Below, piece after piece: positions 1-6,351 of a DNA stretch of 8,533 nucleotides. The position numbers and the translations under genes were made by a program. Location of the stretch: the NCBI GenBank assembly GCA_002361535.1, contig DETG01000109.1, positions 1 to 8,533 of the forward strand. The letters run 5' to 3'. The stretch's first letter is position 1; each line of letters begins with the position of its first letter. The notes below the pieces were generated by a model. The model ran no database searches and was not told the origin of the DNA. It saw nothing but the letters and a program-made list of their open reading frames with translations. This DNA comes from Prevotella sp. UBA3294 (GTDB lineage: Bacteria > Bacteroidota > Bacteroidia > Bacteroidales > Bacteroidaceae).

Positions 1-13
1 AGGTAAGAAATAA

Positions 14-667
14 ATGAAAGATAAGAATATCGCTAAACGCGGGTGGATGGCGGTTGCAATAGTAACAGCCATCCTGCTTGTCGACCAGGTGATCAAGATT
101 TGGGTGAAGACGAATATGACTCTTCACGAACAGATCGAAGTGTTCTCGTGGTTTAAGATTCTGTTTATTGAGAACAACGGAATGGCGTATGGCATGGAGC
201 TGGGCTCCAAGCTGGTACTCTCCCTTTTCCGTATTGTCGCCGTTGCTGTTCTGGGATGGTATATCGCACAAACGGTGAAACGGACGGAAAGATTTGGATA
301 TATCGTGTGCCTTGCCATGGTGATGGCTGGGGCTGCAGGGAATATCTTCGACTCGATGTTCTACGGACTGATCTTCAACGCCTCGTCAGAGTTCTACACC
401 TCTTATTTTGTTCCTTTTGGTACCGGTTATGCTCCCTTCTTAATGGGCAAAGTGGTGGATATGTTCTATTTCCCGCTGATTGTCACCACATGGCCTGACT
501 GGGTACCGATGGTGGGAGGTAATCAGTTTGTGTTCTTCAGTCCCATCTTCAATTTTGCCGACTCCGCCATCTCGGTAGGTGTTGTGCTCATTTTATTGTT
601 CTACCGTAAGGAGGTCAGCGAGATAGAATTGTCACTCAAGAAAGAAAAGAAAACCGATGCGGAATAG
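14..667 (+). CDS. lspA: Lipoprotein signal peptidase (signal peptidase II)
   Basis: Inner-membrane aspartyl protease that cleaves the signal peptide of diacylglyceryl-modified prolipoproteins just before the lipidated cysteine. Seen in the 217-residue product: first membrane helix at about 11-30 carrying the D24-Q25-xx-K28 motif, the ENNGMAYG block at 53-60, GNIFD at 109-113 (catalytic Asp113) and FNFAD at 179-183 (catalytic Asp183), with further hydrophobic helices at about 64-85, 97-120 and 183-197. It is longer than the roughly 165 residues of the proteobacterial enzyme; the extra length lies in a loop at about 122-172 between the two catalytic Asp segments, a form I associate with Bacteroidetes. 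Ser114 stands where many LspA proteins have Arg, also usual in this group. The tail is Lys/Glu-rich and cytoplasmic. The end overlaps the next gene, which encodes a lipoprotein and so a likely substrate, by 11 nt. Confidence 0.96.
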   Translation: MKDKNIAKRGWMAVAIVTAILLVDQVIKIWVKTNMTLHEQIEVFSWFKILFIENNGMAYGMELGSKLVLSLFRIVAVAVLGWYIAQTVKRTERFGYIVCLAMVMAGAAGNIFDSMFYGLIFNASSEFYTSYFVPFGTGYAPFLMGKVVDMFYFPLIVTTWPDWVPMVGGNQFVFFSPIFNFADSAISVGVVLILLFYRKEVSEIELSLKKEKKTDAE

Positions 668-1622
668 TCTCGCCATAGTATTGATTGTCGTTGCCATGAT
701 TGGTTGTAAACCCTCTGTGCCTTCTGAGTTTATTCAGCCGGGTGACCTGGAGGATATCCTTTACGACTATCATGTCGCTCAGGCGATGGCTAATGAGGCA
801 CCGTCTAACAGTGGTGAGGAAAGAAACTATCAGAAAAATGTCTATTTCCATGCCGTACTGAAGAAATACGATGTGACAGAGGCGGAGTTTGACTCCTCTT
901 TGGTATATTACTATTCCCATGCTGAACGATTGAAAGATATCTATCATAAAGTCAAGGAGCGTCTGAATGATGATGCGAAGGCATTGGGTGCGTCTGTGGG
1001 GGATATCAACAAATACTCGACCTATAGCTCAACGGGCGACACAGCGAATGTATGGCAGAATGAGACCGACCTGTTGTTGACACCGCTGCCGACCTCCAAC
1101 CGGTACGATATCTATGTGAAGGCGGACACCTCTTATTACAAGGGGGACACGTTCATGTTCCAGTTTATGACGGACTTCGTCTATCAGAGTGGTTCAAGGG
1201 ATGCCATTGTTTGTCTTGTCGCGAAGTATGAGAATGATAGCACTACTCAAACGGTCAGTCATGTGTCTATGACAGGACAGACGCAGTTGAGAATTCCCCA
1301 GAACAGGGAGGGAACCCTGAAAGAACTGAGGGGCTTCATTTACCTGAACAACAACGACCGTAATAATGAAGGGCATAAAATGTTGTTCATAAGTCAGATA
1401 CAATTGATCCGTTTCCATTCTAAAGAAATAAACAATGAACCAGCGACAAACGGAACGGCAGCGGCGGATAGCTTGTCCGGAACTTCAAACGCCACAAGGA
1501 ATCATCCGGACACCATACGTCGTGGAACTCTCCAACGGGATAGTGGAAAGGTATTATCCCCTGATAAAAGAACAGCCATTCACCGAGTGGACCAGCAACC
1601 GCTTAAAGTTAAAAGAAAATGA
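657..1622 (+). CDS. DUF4296 domain-containing lipoprotein
   Basis: Predicted envelope lipoprotein of unknown function, 321 residues. A short hydrophobic leader (residues 4-15) ends in MIGC with Cys17 as the lipidation site, so it should be processed by the LspA encoded just upstream. The helical DUF4296 segment runs from about 22 to 105 (SEFIQPGDLEDILYDYHVAQ at 23-42, then a charged helix RLKDIYHKVKERL at 91-103). Residues 120-255 look beta-rich and end in alternating hydrophobics (LFISQIQLIRF at 243-253). From about 258 the composition changes to a Thr/Ser/Arg/Lys-rich, probably disordered basic tail, and this part is also covered by another open frame (1435-1668). The start was chosen because it gives a clean lipoprotein leader and an 11-nt overlap with lspA, implying translational coupling. 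The domain assignment rests on the leader, N-terminal pattern and position after lspA. Whether the last 62 residues are genuine, or come from a one-base shift past a stop at 1429-1431, cannot be told from one sequence. Confidence 0.85.
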   Translation: MRNSLAIVLIVVAMIGCKPSVPSEFIQPGDLEDILYDYHVAQAMANEAPSNSGEERNYQKNVYFHAVLKKYDVTEAEFDSSLVYYYSHAERLKDIYHKVKERLNDDAKALGASVGDINKYSTYSSTGDTANVWQNETDLLLTPLPTSNRYDIYVKADTSYYKGDTFMFQFMTDFVYQSGSRDAIVCLVAKYENDSTTQTVSHVSMTGQTQLRIPQNREGTLKELRGFIYLNNNDRNNEGHKMLFISQIQLIRFHSKEINNEPATNGTAAADSLSGTSNATRNHPDTIRRGTLQRDSGKVLSPDKRTAIHRVDQQPLKVKRK

Positions 1623-1668
1623 TGAGGGGCTGTTGACCCTTTGGGATGATAACAAACCAATTATTTAA
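1435..1668 (+). CDS. Small hypothetical protein overlapping the DUF4296 gene
   Basis: A 77-residue frame I do not recognise by name. It lies in the +1 frame relative to the DUF4296 gene and shares 188 nt with it; only about the last 15 codons are outside the overlap. It reads like a real globular protein: after a basic N-terminus (residues 1-11) come beta-type segments TPYVVELSNGIVERYYPL (26-43), FTEW (49-52), RLKLKE (56-61) and GLLTLWDDNKPI (65-76), with two Trp and three Tyr and balanced charge. No signal peptide, membrane segment or cysteine pair is seen; it is probably cytoplasmic. The start ATG follows an in-frame TAA at 1429-1431 by 3 nt and has an A-rich upstream region like other starts here. 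The stop is 5 nt before the MFS gene start, so the frame exactly fills what would otherwise be a 51-nt gap. That fit and the protein-like composition favour a real gene; function unknown. Confidence 0.62.
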   Translation: MNQRQTERQRRIACPELQTPQGIIRTPYVVELSNGIVERYYPLIKEQPFTEWTSNRLKLKENDEGLLTLWDDNKPII

Positions 1669-1673
1669 AGACA

Positions 1674-2924
1674 ATGAACCTGAAAGTACGTCTGGCAATC
1701 ATGAGTTTCATGCAGTTTGCGATATGGGGAGCCTATCTGACCTGCATGGGAATCTATCTCAGCAAAATAGGGATGGGAAGTCATATCGGCTCTTTCTTTG
1801 CCATGCAGGGTTTTGTGTCTCTGTTCATGCCGACGCTGATCGGTGTTATTGCTGATAGATGGGTTCCTGCCCAGCGCTTATATGGCTTCTGTCACCTGGT
1901 GGCGGGTGTGGCAATGCTTCTGGCAGGACTATATGGACAACAGGAGGGCGCACAGGTCTCTTTTTCTGTGCTGTTTGGGTTGTTTAGTCTGAGTATCGCC
2001 TTCTATATGCCTTCACTCGCCTTGTCTTATTCTGTTGCTTATAATGCCTTGACGACGGCAGGAATAGATACTGTGAAGAGTTTCCCGCCGATACGTGTGT
2101 TCGGTACTGTAGGTTTTATCGCTTCGATGTGGTTTGTGGATATCATGGACTATGAGCAGAACCACAACCAGTTTATAGCCAGTGGTATTCTGGGCATCCT
2201 CTTATTTCTCTATGCACTCACGTTACCTTCCTGTCCTGTGAACAAGAAAAAAGGGAAGCAGTCTTATGTGGAGCTGTTTGGACTGCAGGCTTTTGCGCTG
2301 TTTAAGAGGAAGAATATGGCGGTGTTCCTGATTTTTGCAATGTTATTAGGTGTCTGTCTGCAGATCACCAATGGTTTTGCGACACCTTTTATTGACCATT
2401 TCCAGTCTGTTCCAGCCTATGCGGACTCTTTCGGTGTGAAGTATCCCGTGATACTGTATTCCATCTCACAGTTCAGTGAGACATTCTGTATCTTACTCAT
2501 CCCTTTCTTCATGAGACGCTATGGTATCAAGAAAGTAGTGGTGATAGCCACGATAGCCTGGTTTTTCCGCTTTGCGCTCTTGGGAATGGGTAACCCCGGC
2601 AGTGGCGTGTGGATGTTCATCCTCTCCATGATTGTCTATGGTGTAGCCTTTGACTTCTTCAATATCAGCGGCTCCTTGTTTATCGATCAGTCTACGGACT
2701 CCAGCATCCGTTCGAGTGCGCAGGGACTATTCCTGCTGATGACCAACGGCATCGGATCTACGTTAGGTTCCTTAGCGGCGCAGGTAGTTGTCAATGCCCA
2801 TACTGCGGCCGATGGTAGTGTGCAATGGAGTGATTGTTGGTATATTTTTGCCGTCTACGCATTGGTAGTGGGTATCGCTTTTCATTTTATGTTTCACCCA
2901 GAGAGAAAGGAAGAGTTGTCATGA
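1674..2924 (+). CDS. MFS permease, nucleoside:H+ symporter family
   Basis: Twelve-helix inner-membrane permease of 416 residues, resembling the NupG/XapB nucleoside:proton symporter family, which brings nucleosides into the cell with protons. Seen: first helix MSFMQFAIWGAYLTCMGIYL (10-29), the inter-helix 2-3 loop GVIADRWVPAQRL (57-69) matching the MFS G-x-x-A-D-R signature, and FPPIRVFGTVGFI (137-149), equivalent to the IR-x-(W/F)-GT-x-G-F segment typical of this family. Hydrophobic segments continue to the C-terminus, broken by a charged central loop (about 191-220, NKKKGKQ) between the two six-helix halves. Length is normal for the family. Substrate cannot be read from the sequence; nucleosides are the family-based guess. 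The stop codon shares four bases (ATGA) with the rsmE start, a classic translational coupling junction. Confidence 0.9.
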   Translation: MNLKVRLAIMSFMQFAIWGAYLTCMGIYLSKIGMGSHIGSFFAMQGFVSLFMPTLIGVIADRWVPAQRLYGFCHLVAGVAMLLAGLYGQQEGAQVSFSVLFGLFSLSIAFYMPSLALSYSVAYNALTTAGIDTVKSFPPIRVFGTVGFIASMWFVDIMDYEQNHNQFIASGILGILLFLYALTLPSCPVNKKKGKQSYVELFGLQAFALFKRKNMAVFLIFAMLLGVCLQITNGFATPFIDHFQSVPAYADSFGVKYPVILYSISQFSETFCILLIPFFMRRYGIKKVVVIATIAWFFRFALLGMGNPGSGVWMFILSMIVYGVAFDFFNISGSLFIDQSTDSSIRSSAQGLFLLMTNGIGSTLGSLAAQVVVNAHTAADGSVQWSDCWYIFAVYALVVGIAFHFMFHPERKEELS

Positions 2925-3637
2925 AGGAAGTGAGATATTTCTATGTGCCTGACGCAGCTCATGTCAATGAGTTACCTGCTGATGAGGCATCTCACGCAGT
3001 GAGGGTCCTTCGCCTTACGGCAGGTGATGAGATGATGCTGATGGATGGACAGGGATGTTTCTATCGTGCCGTCGTCTCTATGGCGTCGAATCATCACTGT
3101 ATGTATGATATCAAAGAGATCCTGCCTCAGCAACGCCCTTGGGAAGGACATATCCATCTTGCTATTGCGCCCACCAAACTGATGGACCGCATGGAGTGGA
3201 TGGTAGAGAAGGCGGTGGAGATAGGCGTAGATGAGATTTCTTTCCTCGACTGTAAGTTCTCAGAGAGAGATGTGATAAAGACTGCACGATTGGATAAGAT
3301 CGTGGTCTCTGCGATGAAGCAAAGTCGTAAGGCATGGAAGACAGAGCTCCATGACATGGTGTCGTTCAAGGATTTTATCACCGCAAATCATGAAGGTGCA
3401 AGGTATGTTGCCCATTGCTATGAGGAGGTGGAGCGTAGCTCTCTGTTTGAGGAACTGAGTCATTTGCCTGCCAATGAGTCTGTGACGGTGATGATAGGTC
3501 CTGAGGGTGACTTCTCCATCGATGAGGTTCATGCTGCGGTGGCTGAAGGTTTCCGCTCTGTTCATTTGGGCAACAGCAGGTTGCGCACGGAGACGGCAGG
3601 TCTTTCTGCCATTATGATGGCACAGCTAAGTAAATAA
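2921..3637 (+). CDS. rsmE: 16S rRNA (uracil-1498-N3)-methyltransferase RsmE
   Basis: SPOUT-class methyltransferase that uses S-adenosylmethionine to make m3U1498 in 16S rRNA of the small ribosomal subunit. The 238-residue product has the usual two parts: an N-terminal PUA-like RNA-binding domain (about 1-70, with the HAVRVLR motif at 25-31) and a C-terminal trefoil-knot domain (about 75-238). The AdoMet-binding knot is marked by MIGPEGDFS (191-199) and HLGNSRLRTETAGLSA (215-230), both hallmark RsmE motifs; VEKAVEIGVDEI at 95-106 is also typical. I chose ATG 2921 over the upstream in-frame ATG at 2834: the later start gives the family length and the expected N-terminus, while the extra 29 codons would lie inside the MFS gene in another frame. 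The start overlaps the MFS stop as ATGA. Cytoplasmic, ribosome-maturation role. Confidence 0.96.
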   Translation: MKEVRYFYVPDAAHVNELPADEASHAVRVLRLTAGDEMMLMDGQGCFYRAVVSMASNHHCMYDIKEILPQQRPWEGHIHLAIAPTKLMDRMEWMVEKAVEIGVDEISFLDCKFSERDVIKTARLDKIVVSAMKQSRKAWKTELHDMVSFKDFITANHEGARYVAHCYEEVERSSLFEELSHLPANESVTVMIGPEGDFSIDEVHAAVAEGFRSVHLGNSRLRTETAGLSAIMMAQLSK

Positions 3638-3650
3638 TATAATAAGGTTT

Positions 3651-4295
3651 ATGAGACAGATTCTTCTCCATCAGGTATTACCACAGGTTTTTGCTCAGCG
3701 TGAGGACCTGGTCTCTGACGTATGGCGTGCTGAGGTTTGCTTTGAGCGCGGCAAGTCCTATCTCGTGGAAGCGGGAAGTGGGATGGGGAAGAGTACGTTT
3801 TGCAGTTACCTGATGGGGTATCGACATGACTACAGTGGGCAGATATGTTTTGATGATCAAGATATCAGACATTTCCCTGTCTCCCAGTGGGTGGATATCC
3901 GTCAGCACCACCTCGGTATGCTTTTTCAGGAGATGCGCCTCTTCCCTGAGTTGACGGCATGGGAGAATGTAGAGATCAAGAACCGTCTGACTGGTCAGAT
4001 TGATCATACGACCATAGAACGATGGTTTGAGCGGTTGGGTATCGAAGACAAACTGCATGTGAAGGCTGGCATTTTGTCGCAAGGACAACAGCAGCGTGTC
4101 GCCTTTATGCGTGCCCTTGTGCAACCCAGTGATTTCCTTATAGTCGATGAGCCGATATCCCATCTTGATGATATCAATGCGCAGTTGATGGCAGACATGG
4201 TGGAAGAGGTCAGGAATCAGAGAATATGTGGCATCATCGTGACGAGTATCGGTAAGCAATTACCACTTGTCTATGATCGGATATTGAAATTATAA
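3651..4295 (+). CDS. Lone ABC-type ATPase, LolD/FtsE-like, with atypical H-loop
   Basis: Single ABC nucleotide-binding domain of 214 residues. Seen in order: Walker A GSGMGKST (42-49), Q-loop LFQEM (91-95, Gln93), signature LSQGQQQR (142-149, instead of LSGGQ), Walker B FLIVDEP (162-168, catalytic Glu167) and D-loop SHLD (170-173). After that most relatives have a THD-type H-loop; here the segment is IIVTSIGKQ (195-203), so Ser199 sits where the switch histidine is expected. The protein ends right after DRILKL, with no C-terminal extension. The length and overall pattern resemble LolD, FtsE and MacB ATPases, which serve lipoprotein release, cell division or efflux. No permease gene is next to it, so the partner, if any, is elsewhere. 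It starts 13 nt after rsmE and stops 13 nt before the CoA ligase. Transport versus a non-transport role cannot be decided; reduced or altered ATPase cycling is an inference from the missing His. Confidence 0.85.
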   Translation: MRQILLHQVLPQVFAQREDLVSDVWRAEVCFERGKSYLVEAGSGMGKSTFCSYLMGYRHDYSGQICFDDQDIRHFPVSQWVDIRQHHLGMLFQEMRLFPELTAWENVEIKNRLTGQIDHTTIERWFERLGIEDKLHVKAGILSQGQQQRVAFMRALVQPSDFLIVDEPISHLDDINAQLMADMVEEVRNQRICGIIVTSIGKQLPLVYDRILKL

Positions 4296-4308
4296 AAAAC
4301 TAAACGAT

Positions 4309-5616
4309 ATGAATAAACATTATTGGCAACCAGAATTGGAAACGATGCCCCGCAAAGAACTGGAGGCATTACAGGTAAAGAAATTACGTCAGTCTATCGA
4401 GATTAGTCTGAAATCCCCATTCTATAAGAAAAGATTGGGAGATCTTGGTATTACTCCTGATAGCATACAGACTATTGCGGACATCCGTAAGATACCGTTT
4501 ACCACTAAACAGGATCTGCGTGACAACTATCCTTTTGGACTGGTCGGCGGTGATATGAAAGATGCTATCCGTATTCACTCGACGAGTGGTACTACGGGGC
4601 ATCCTACGGTCGTCACCTACTCCCGTCATGACATTGACTCATGGGCAAACATGATTGCCCGTGACATGTATATGGTGGGGTGCCGTGATACCGATGTCTT
4701 CCAGAATTCCTCTGGCTACGGCATGTTCACTGGTGGTCTGGGCTTCCAGTATGGTGCGGAGAAACTGGGTGCCACCACAGTACCTGCCGCAGCTGGTAAT
4801 TCCAAGCGTCAGATTATGTTTATCAAAGATTTTGGTACCACTTGCCTGCATGCCATCCCTTCTTATGCTATCCGCTTGGCGGAGGTGTTCCAAGAGGAAG
4901 GGGTAGACCCGCGCACTACCAGTCTCCGTACACTTTTCATTGGTGCAGAACCTCACACGGAAGAGCAGCGTCGTCGCATCGAGCGCTTGTTGGGTGTTAA
5001 GGCATATAACTCCTTCGGTATGACGGAGATGAATGGTCCCGGTGTCGCCTTCGAATGTTTAGAGCAAAATGGTATGCACCTGTGGGAAGACAACTATATC
5101 TTGGAGATTGTTGATCCCGATACTTTGGAGCCAGTGCCTGACGGGGAGATTGGTGAGATGATCCTCACAACCTTAGACCGTACGATGATGCCTATTTTGC
5201 GTTATCGTACCCGTGACCTGACTCGCATCATCCCTGGTGAGTGTCCTTGTGGACGTACGCACCGGCGTATTGACCGCATCAAGGGACGAACTGATGATAT
5301 GTTCATCATCAAGGGTGTCAATGTGTTCCCCATGCAGGTGGAGAAGATTCTTGTGCAATATCCTGGCTTGGGTAGTAATTACCTCATCACGCTCGATACG
5401 GAGGACGATAATGATATCATGACCGTAGAGGTGGAGCTGGACGGCTTGAATACCGACGTATATCCTGAGCTTCAGAAAATGACGAAGGATATCCAGCGTG
5501 CGTTGAAGGATGAGATTTTGCTGACACCGCGTGTGAAACTTGTAAAGAAAGGGTCTCTGCCTGTCAGCGAGGGAAAAGCAGTCAGAGTGAAAGACCTCCG
5601 ACCTGGTCGTGGGTAA
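4309..5616 (+). CDS. paaK: Phenylacetate-CoA ligase
   Basis: Cytoplasmic adenylate-forming enzyme of 435 residues, typical length for PaaK. It converts an aryl acid (phenylacetate, possibly also indoleacetate or related acids), ATP and CoA to the aryl-CoA. Seen: ATP-binding loop STSGTTGHPT (91-100), a glycine-rich substrate-pocket segment YGMFTGGLGFQYG (137-149), IGAEPHTEEQRRR (211-223), NSFGMTE (234-240), YRTRDL (299-304) and the C-terminal lid with the acylation lysine in SEGKA (Lys423). Cys250, His258, Cys312 and Cys314 (FEC...GMHLWED...CPCGR) fit the zinc-site pattern known in this family. In gut anaerobes such ligases often act with indolepyruvate ferredoxin oxidoreductase in amino-acid fermentation, but no iorAB genes are seen here, so that role is inferred only. 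All key motifs are intact. Starts 13 nt after the ABC ATPase gene; the next gene starts 16 nt downstream. Confidence 0.93.
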   Translation: MNKHYWQPELETMPRKELEALQVKKLRQSIEISLKSPFYKKRLGDLGITPDSIQTIADIRKIPFTTKQDLRDNYPFGLVGGDMKDAIRIHSTSGTTGHPTVVTYSRHDIDSWANMIARDMYMVGCRDTDVFQNSSGYGMFTGGLGFQYGAEKLGATTVPAAAGNSKRQIMFIKDFGTTCLHAIPSYAIRLAEVFQEEGVDPRTTSLRTLFIGAEPHTEEQRRRIERLLGVKAYNSFGMTEMNGPGVAFECLEQNGMHLWEDNYILEIVDPDTLEPVPDGEIGEMILTTLDRTMMPILRYRTRDLTRIIPGECPCGRTHRRIDRIKGRTDDMFIIKGVNVFPMQVEKILVQYPGLGSNYLITLDTEDDNDIMTVEVELDGLNTDVYPELQKMTKDIQRALKDEILLTPRVKLVKKGSLPVSEGKAVRVKDLRPGRG

Positions 5617-5632
5617 TAAGATAAATAGGTAT

Positions 5633-6190
5633 ATGAGAAAATTATGGATGATATGCATCCTCGCATCTTCGCTGTGCAGCCTTTGTGAGGCCCAGCCGAA
5701 GATGAGGGAGGTCTTCCTGCAGATGCCGGACAGTCTGATACCTTACCTGACAGAGAACAACCGTCTTGACTTCATTGATTTTGTCGATTCAGGTATGAAG
5801 TCGGTTGTCACTAACGAGTTGGGTGGGAAGAGCGAGATGGTGAGTCTGACGGACTCAACACTTGTTCTGCAAGTAAGTCCGGTCATGAGAATTGACATGC
5901 ATCTGATGCCGGTCCGTGAGCCCATTGACAGTTGTAATCAGGTGGTATGTGTGTTGACGACATGCGGTGACATGGCTCCAGAGAGTAAGGTGGAGGTCTA
6001 TTCTGTCCATTGGACCTCTCTCGAAGTGTCGAGATACATGGATCTTCCTGATGAACCTTATGTGGCTGATATGGTCAGTTCACCTTCTTTGGGGATTCAT
6101 TTTCGGCAGATGACAGCATTGGACCCTATCGCTTATGAAGAACAGAAAAAAGAACAATCTTGGTTAAAAATCGTTGAGTGGAAGCAGTAG
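5633..6190 (+). CDS. DUF3256 family secreted protein
   Basis: A 185-residue exported protein of unknown function found in Bacteroidales. Seen: a signal peptide with basic start (MRKLW), hydrophobic core at 5-17 and a likely signal peptidase I site after CEA at residue 20; the cysteines there do not make a good lipobox, so I call it soluble periplasmic rather than lipoprotein. The mature part opens with REVFLQMPDSLIPYLTENNR (25-44), a pattern I recognise from DUF3256, and continues through GGKSEM and the hydrophobic strand segments LVLQVSPVMRIDMHLMP. ATG 5633 is preferred over an in-frame GTG at 5609, which overlaps the paaK end and would place eight polar residues before the signal peptide. 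It starts 16 nt after paaK and is the last gene of the plus-strand cluster. The C-terminus is Lys/Glu/Gln-rich and slightly extended. No enzyme motif is visible. Confidence 0.84.
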   Translation: MRKLWMICILASSLCSLCEAQPKMREVFLQMPDSLIPYLTENNRLDFIDFVDSGMKSVVTNELGGKSEMVSLTDSTLVLQVSPVMRIDMHLMPVREPIDSCNQVVCVLTTCGDMAPESKVEVYSVHWTSLEVSRYMDLPDEPYVADMVSSPSLGIHFRQMTALDPIAYEEQKKEQSWLKIVEWKQ

Positions 6191-6233
6191 GTACTTAAAA
6201 TAGGTTAAATAAGTATTAATTATTAAAACATAA

Positions 6234-6265
6234 CTTGCATAAAGGAATTTATTTTCCTAATTTTG
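6234..6265 (+). promoter_or_regulatory. Bacteroidetes-type sigma-ABfr promoter with no downstream gene
   Basis: CTTG at 6234-6237 is followed by 20 nt and then TAATTTTG at 6258-6265. This fits the Bacteroidetes consensus TTTG (-33), a spacer of about 19-21 nt and TAnnTTTG (-7). Transcription would begin near 6270-6274 and run rightwards into the hairpin at 6311-6330. No plus-strand gene lies after it. A 5-bp inverted repeat (AGGAA 6243-6247, TTCCT 6254-6258) sits in the spacer and touches the -7 box; it could be an operator or chance in AT-rich DNA. Activity is inferred from sequence only. Confidence 0.5.
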
Positions 6266-6270
6266 TGGTG

Positions 6271-6340
6271 TGTTTTTCATGGTATTAGATTATTAAGGTT
6301 AATGAAAGATTGATTGTCGTGAGACAATCATTCTTTTTTT
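6271..6340 (+). ncRNA. Candidate short RNA between orphan promoter and terminator
   Basis: If the promoter at 6234-6265 fires, the product would be about 70 nt and end at the hairpin and T-tract. It holds an AT-rich single-stranded 5' part and a strong 3' stem, the layout of many terminator-derived small RNAs. A five-codon frame (ATG at 6279 to TAA at 6294-6296) is present but has no support as a gene. The 5' end is estimated from the promoter position. No known RNA family is recognised, and the region could instead be a relic of a lost gene. Confidence 0.28.
6305..6340. terminator. Intrinsic terminator shared by the two converging operons
   Basis: TGATTGTC (6311-6318) and GACAATCA (6323-6330) form a perfect 8-bp stem with loop GTGA, followed on the plus strand by TTCTTTTTTT (6331-6340). 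One mismatch outward (6310/6331), AAAGA-type bases at 6305-6309 can pair with the T-tract. Read on the minus strand, the same stem is followed by ATCTTTCATT, a weaker T-rich run, so it can stop ispE transcripts too. It sits 120 nt after the DUF3256 stop but only 11 nt after the ispE stop. Confidence 0.85.
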
Positions 6341-6351
6341 GTGCTTGTTAA

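Noticed and set aside
1..13. Possible end of an upstream gene (GGT AAG AAA TAA at 2-13)
   Set aside because: A stop directly before the lspA start would fit a tightly packed upstream gene, and a DksA/TraR-type gene is common there in Bacteroidales, but four codons cannot be assigned.
2834..2920. 29-codon N-terminal extension of RsmE from an upstream ATG
   Set aside because: It lies inside the MFS coding region in another frame, makes the protein longer than the family, and the ATGA junction at 2921-2924 gives the expected start.
3575..3604. Non-canonical LGNSRLRTETA motif in RsmE in place of the LGxRILRTETA form
   Set aside because: I recall this form as usual in Bacteroidetes RsmE, the RTETA core is intact, and the rest of the protein is standard.
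3678..4259. Long minus-strand open frame (193 codons) opposite the ABC ATPase gene
   Set aside because: The plus strand carries intact Walker, Q-loop and signature motifs. The antisense product is rich in His, Leu and Arg with no domain pattern and has no operon partner, so it is a shadow of the coding strand.
5609..5632. GTG start for the DUF3256 gene overlapping the paaK end
   Set aside because: It would put eight mostly polar residues in front of a normal signal peptide; the ATG at 5633 gives a standard leader.
5173..5658. Minus-strand open frame (161 codons) across the paaK end
   Set aside because: It lies opposite conserved PaaK lid motifs (YRTRDL, CPCGR, SEGKA) and has a His/Leu/Ile-rich, low-information translation; no start context or neighbour supports it.
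6279..6296. Five-codon frame before the terminator hairpin, resembling a leader peptide
   Set aside because: No regulated gene follows the hairpin on this strand and the codons show no amino-acid bias; such short frames are common by chance.
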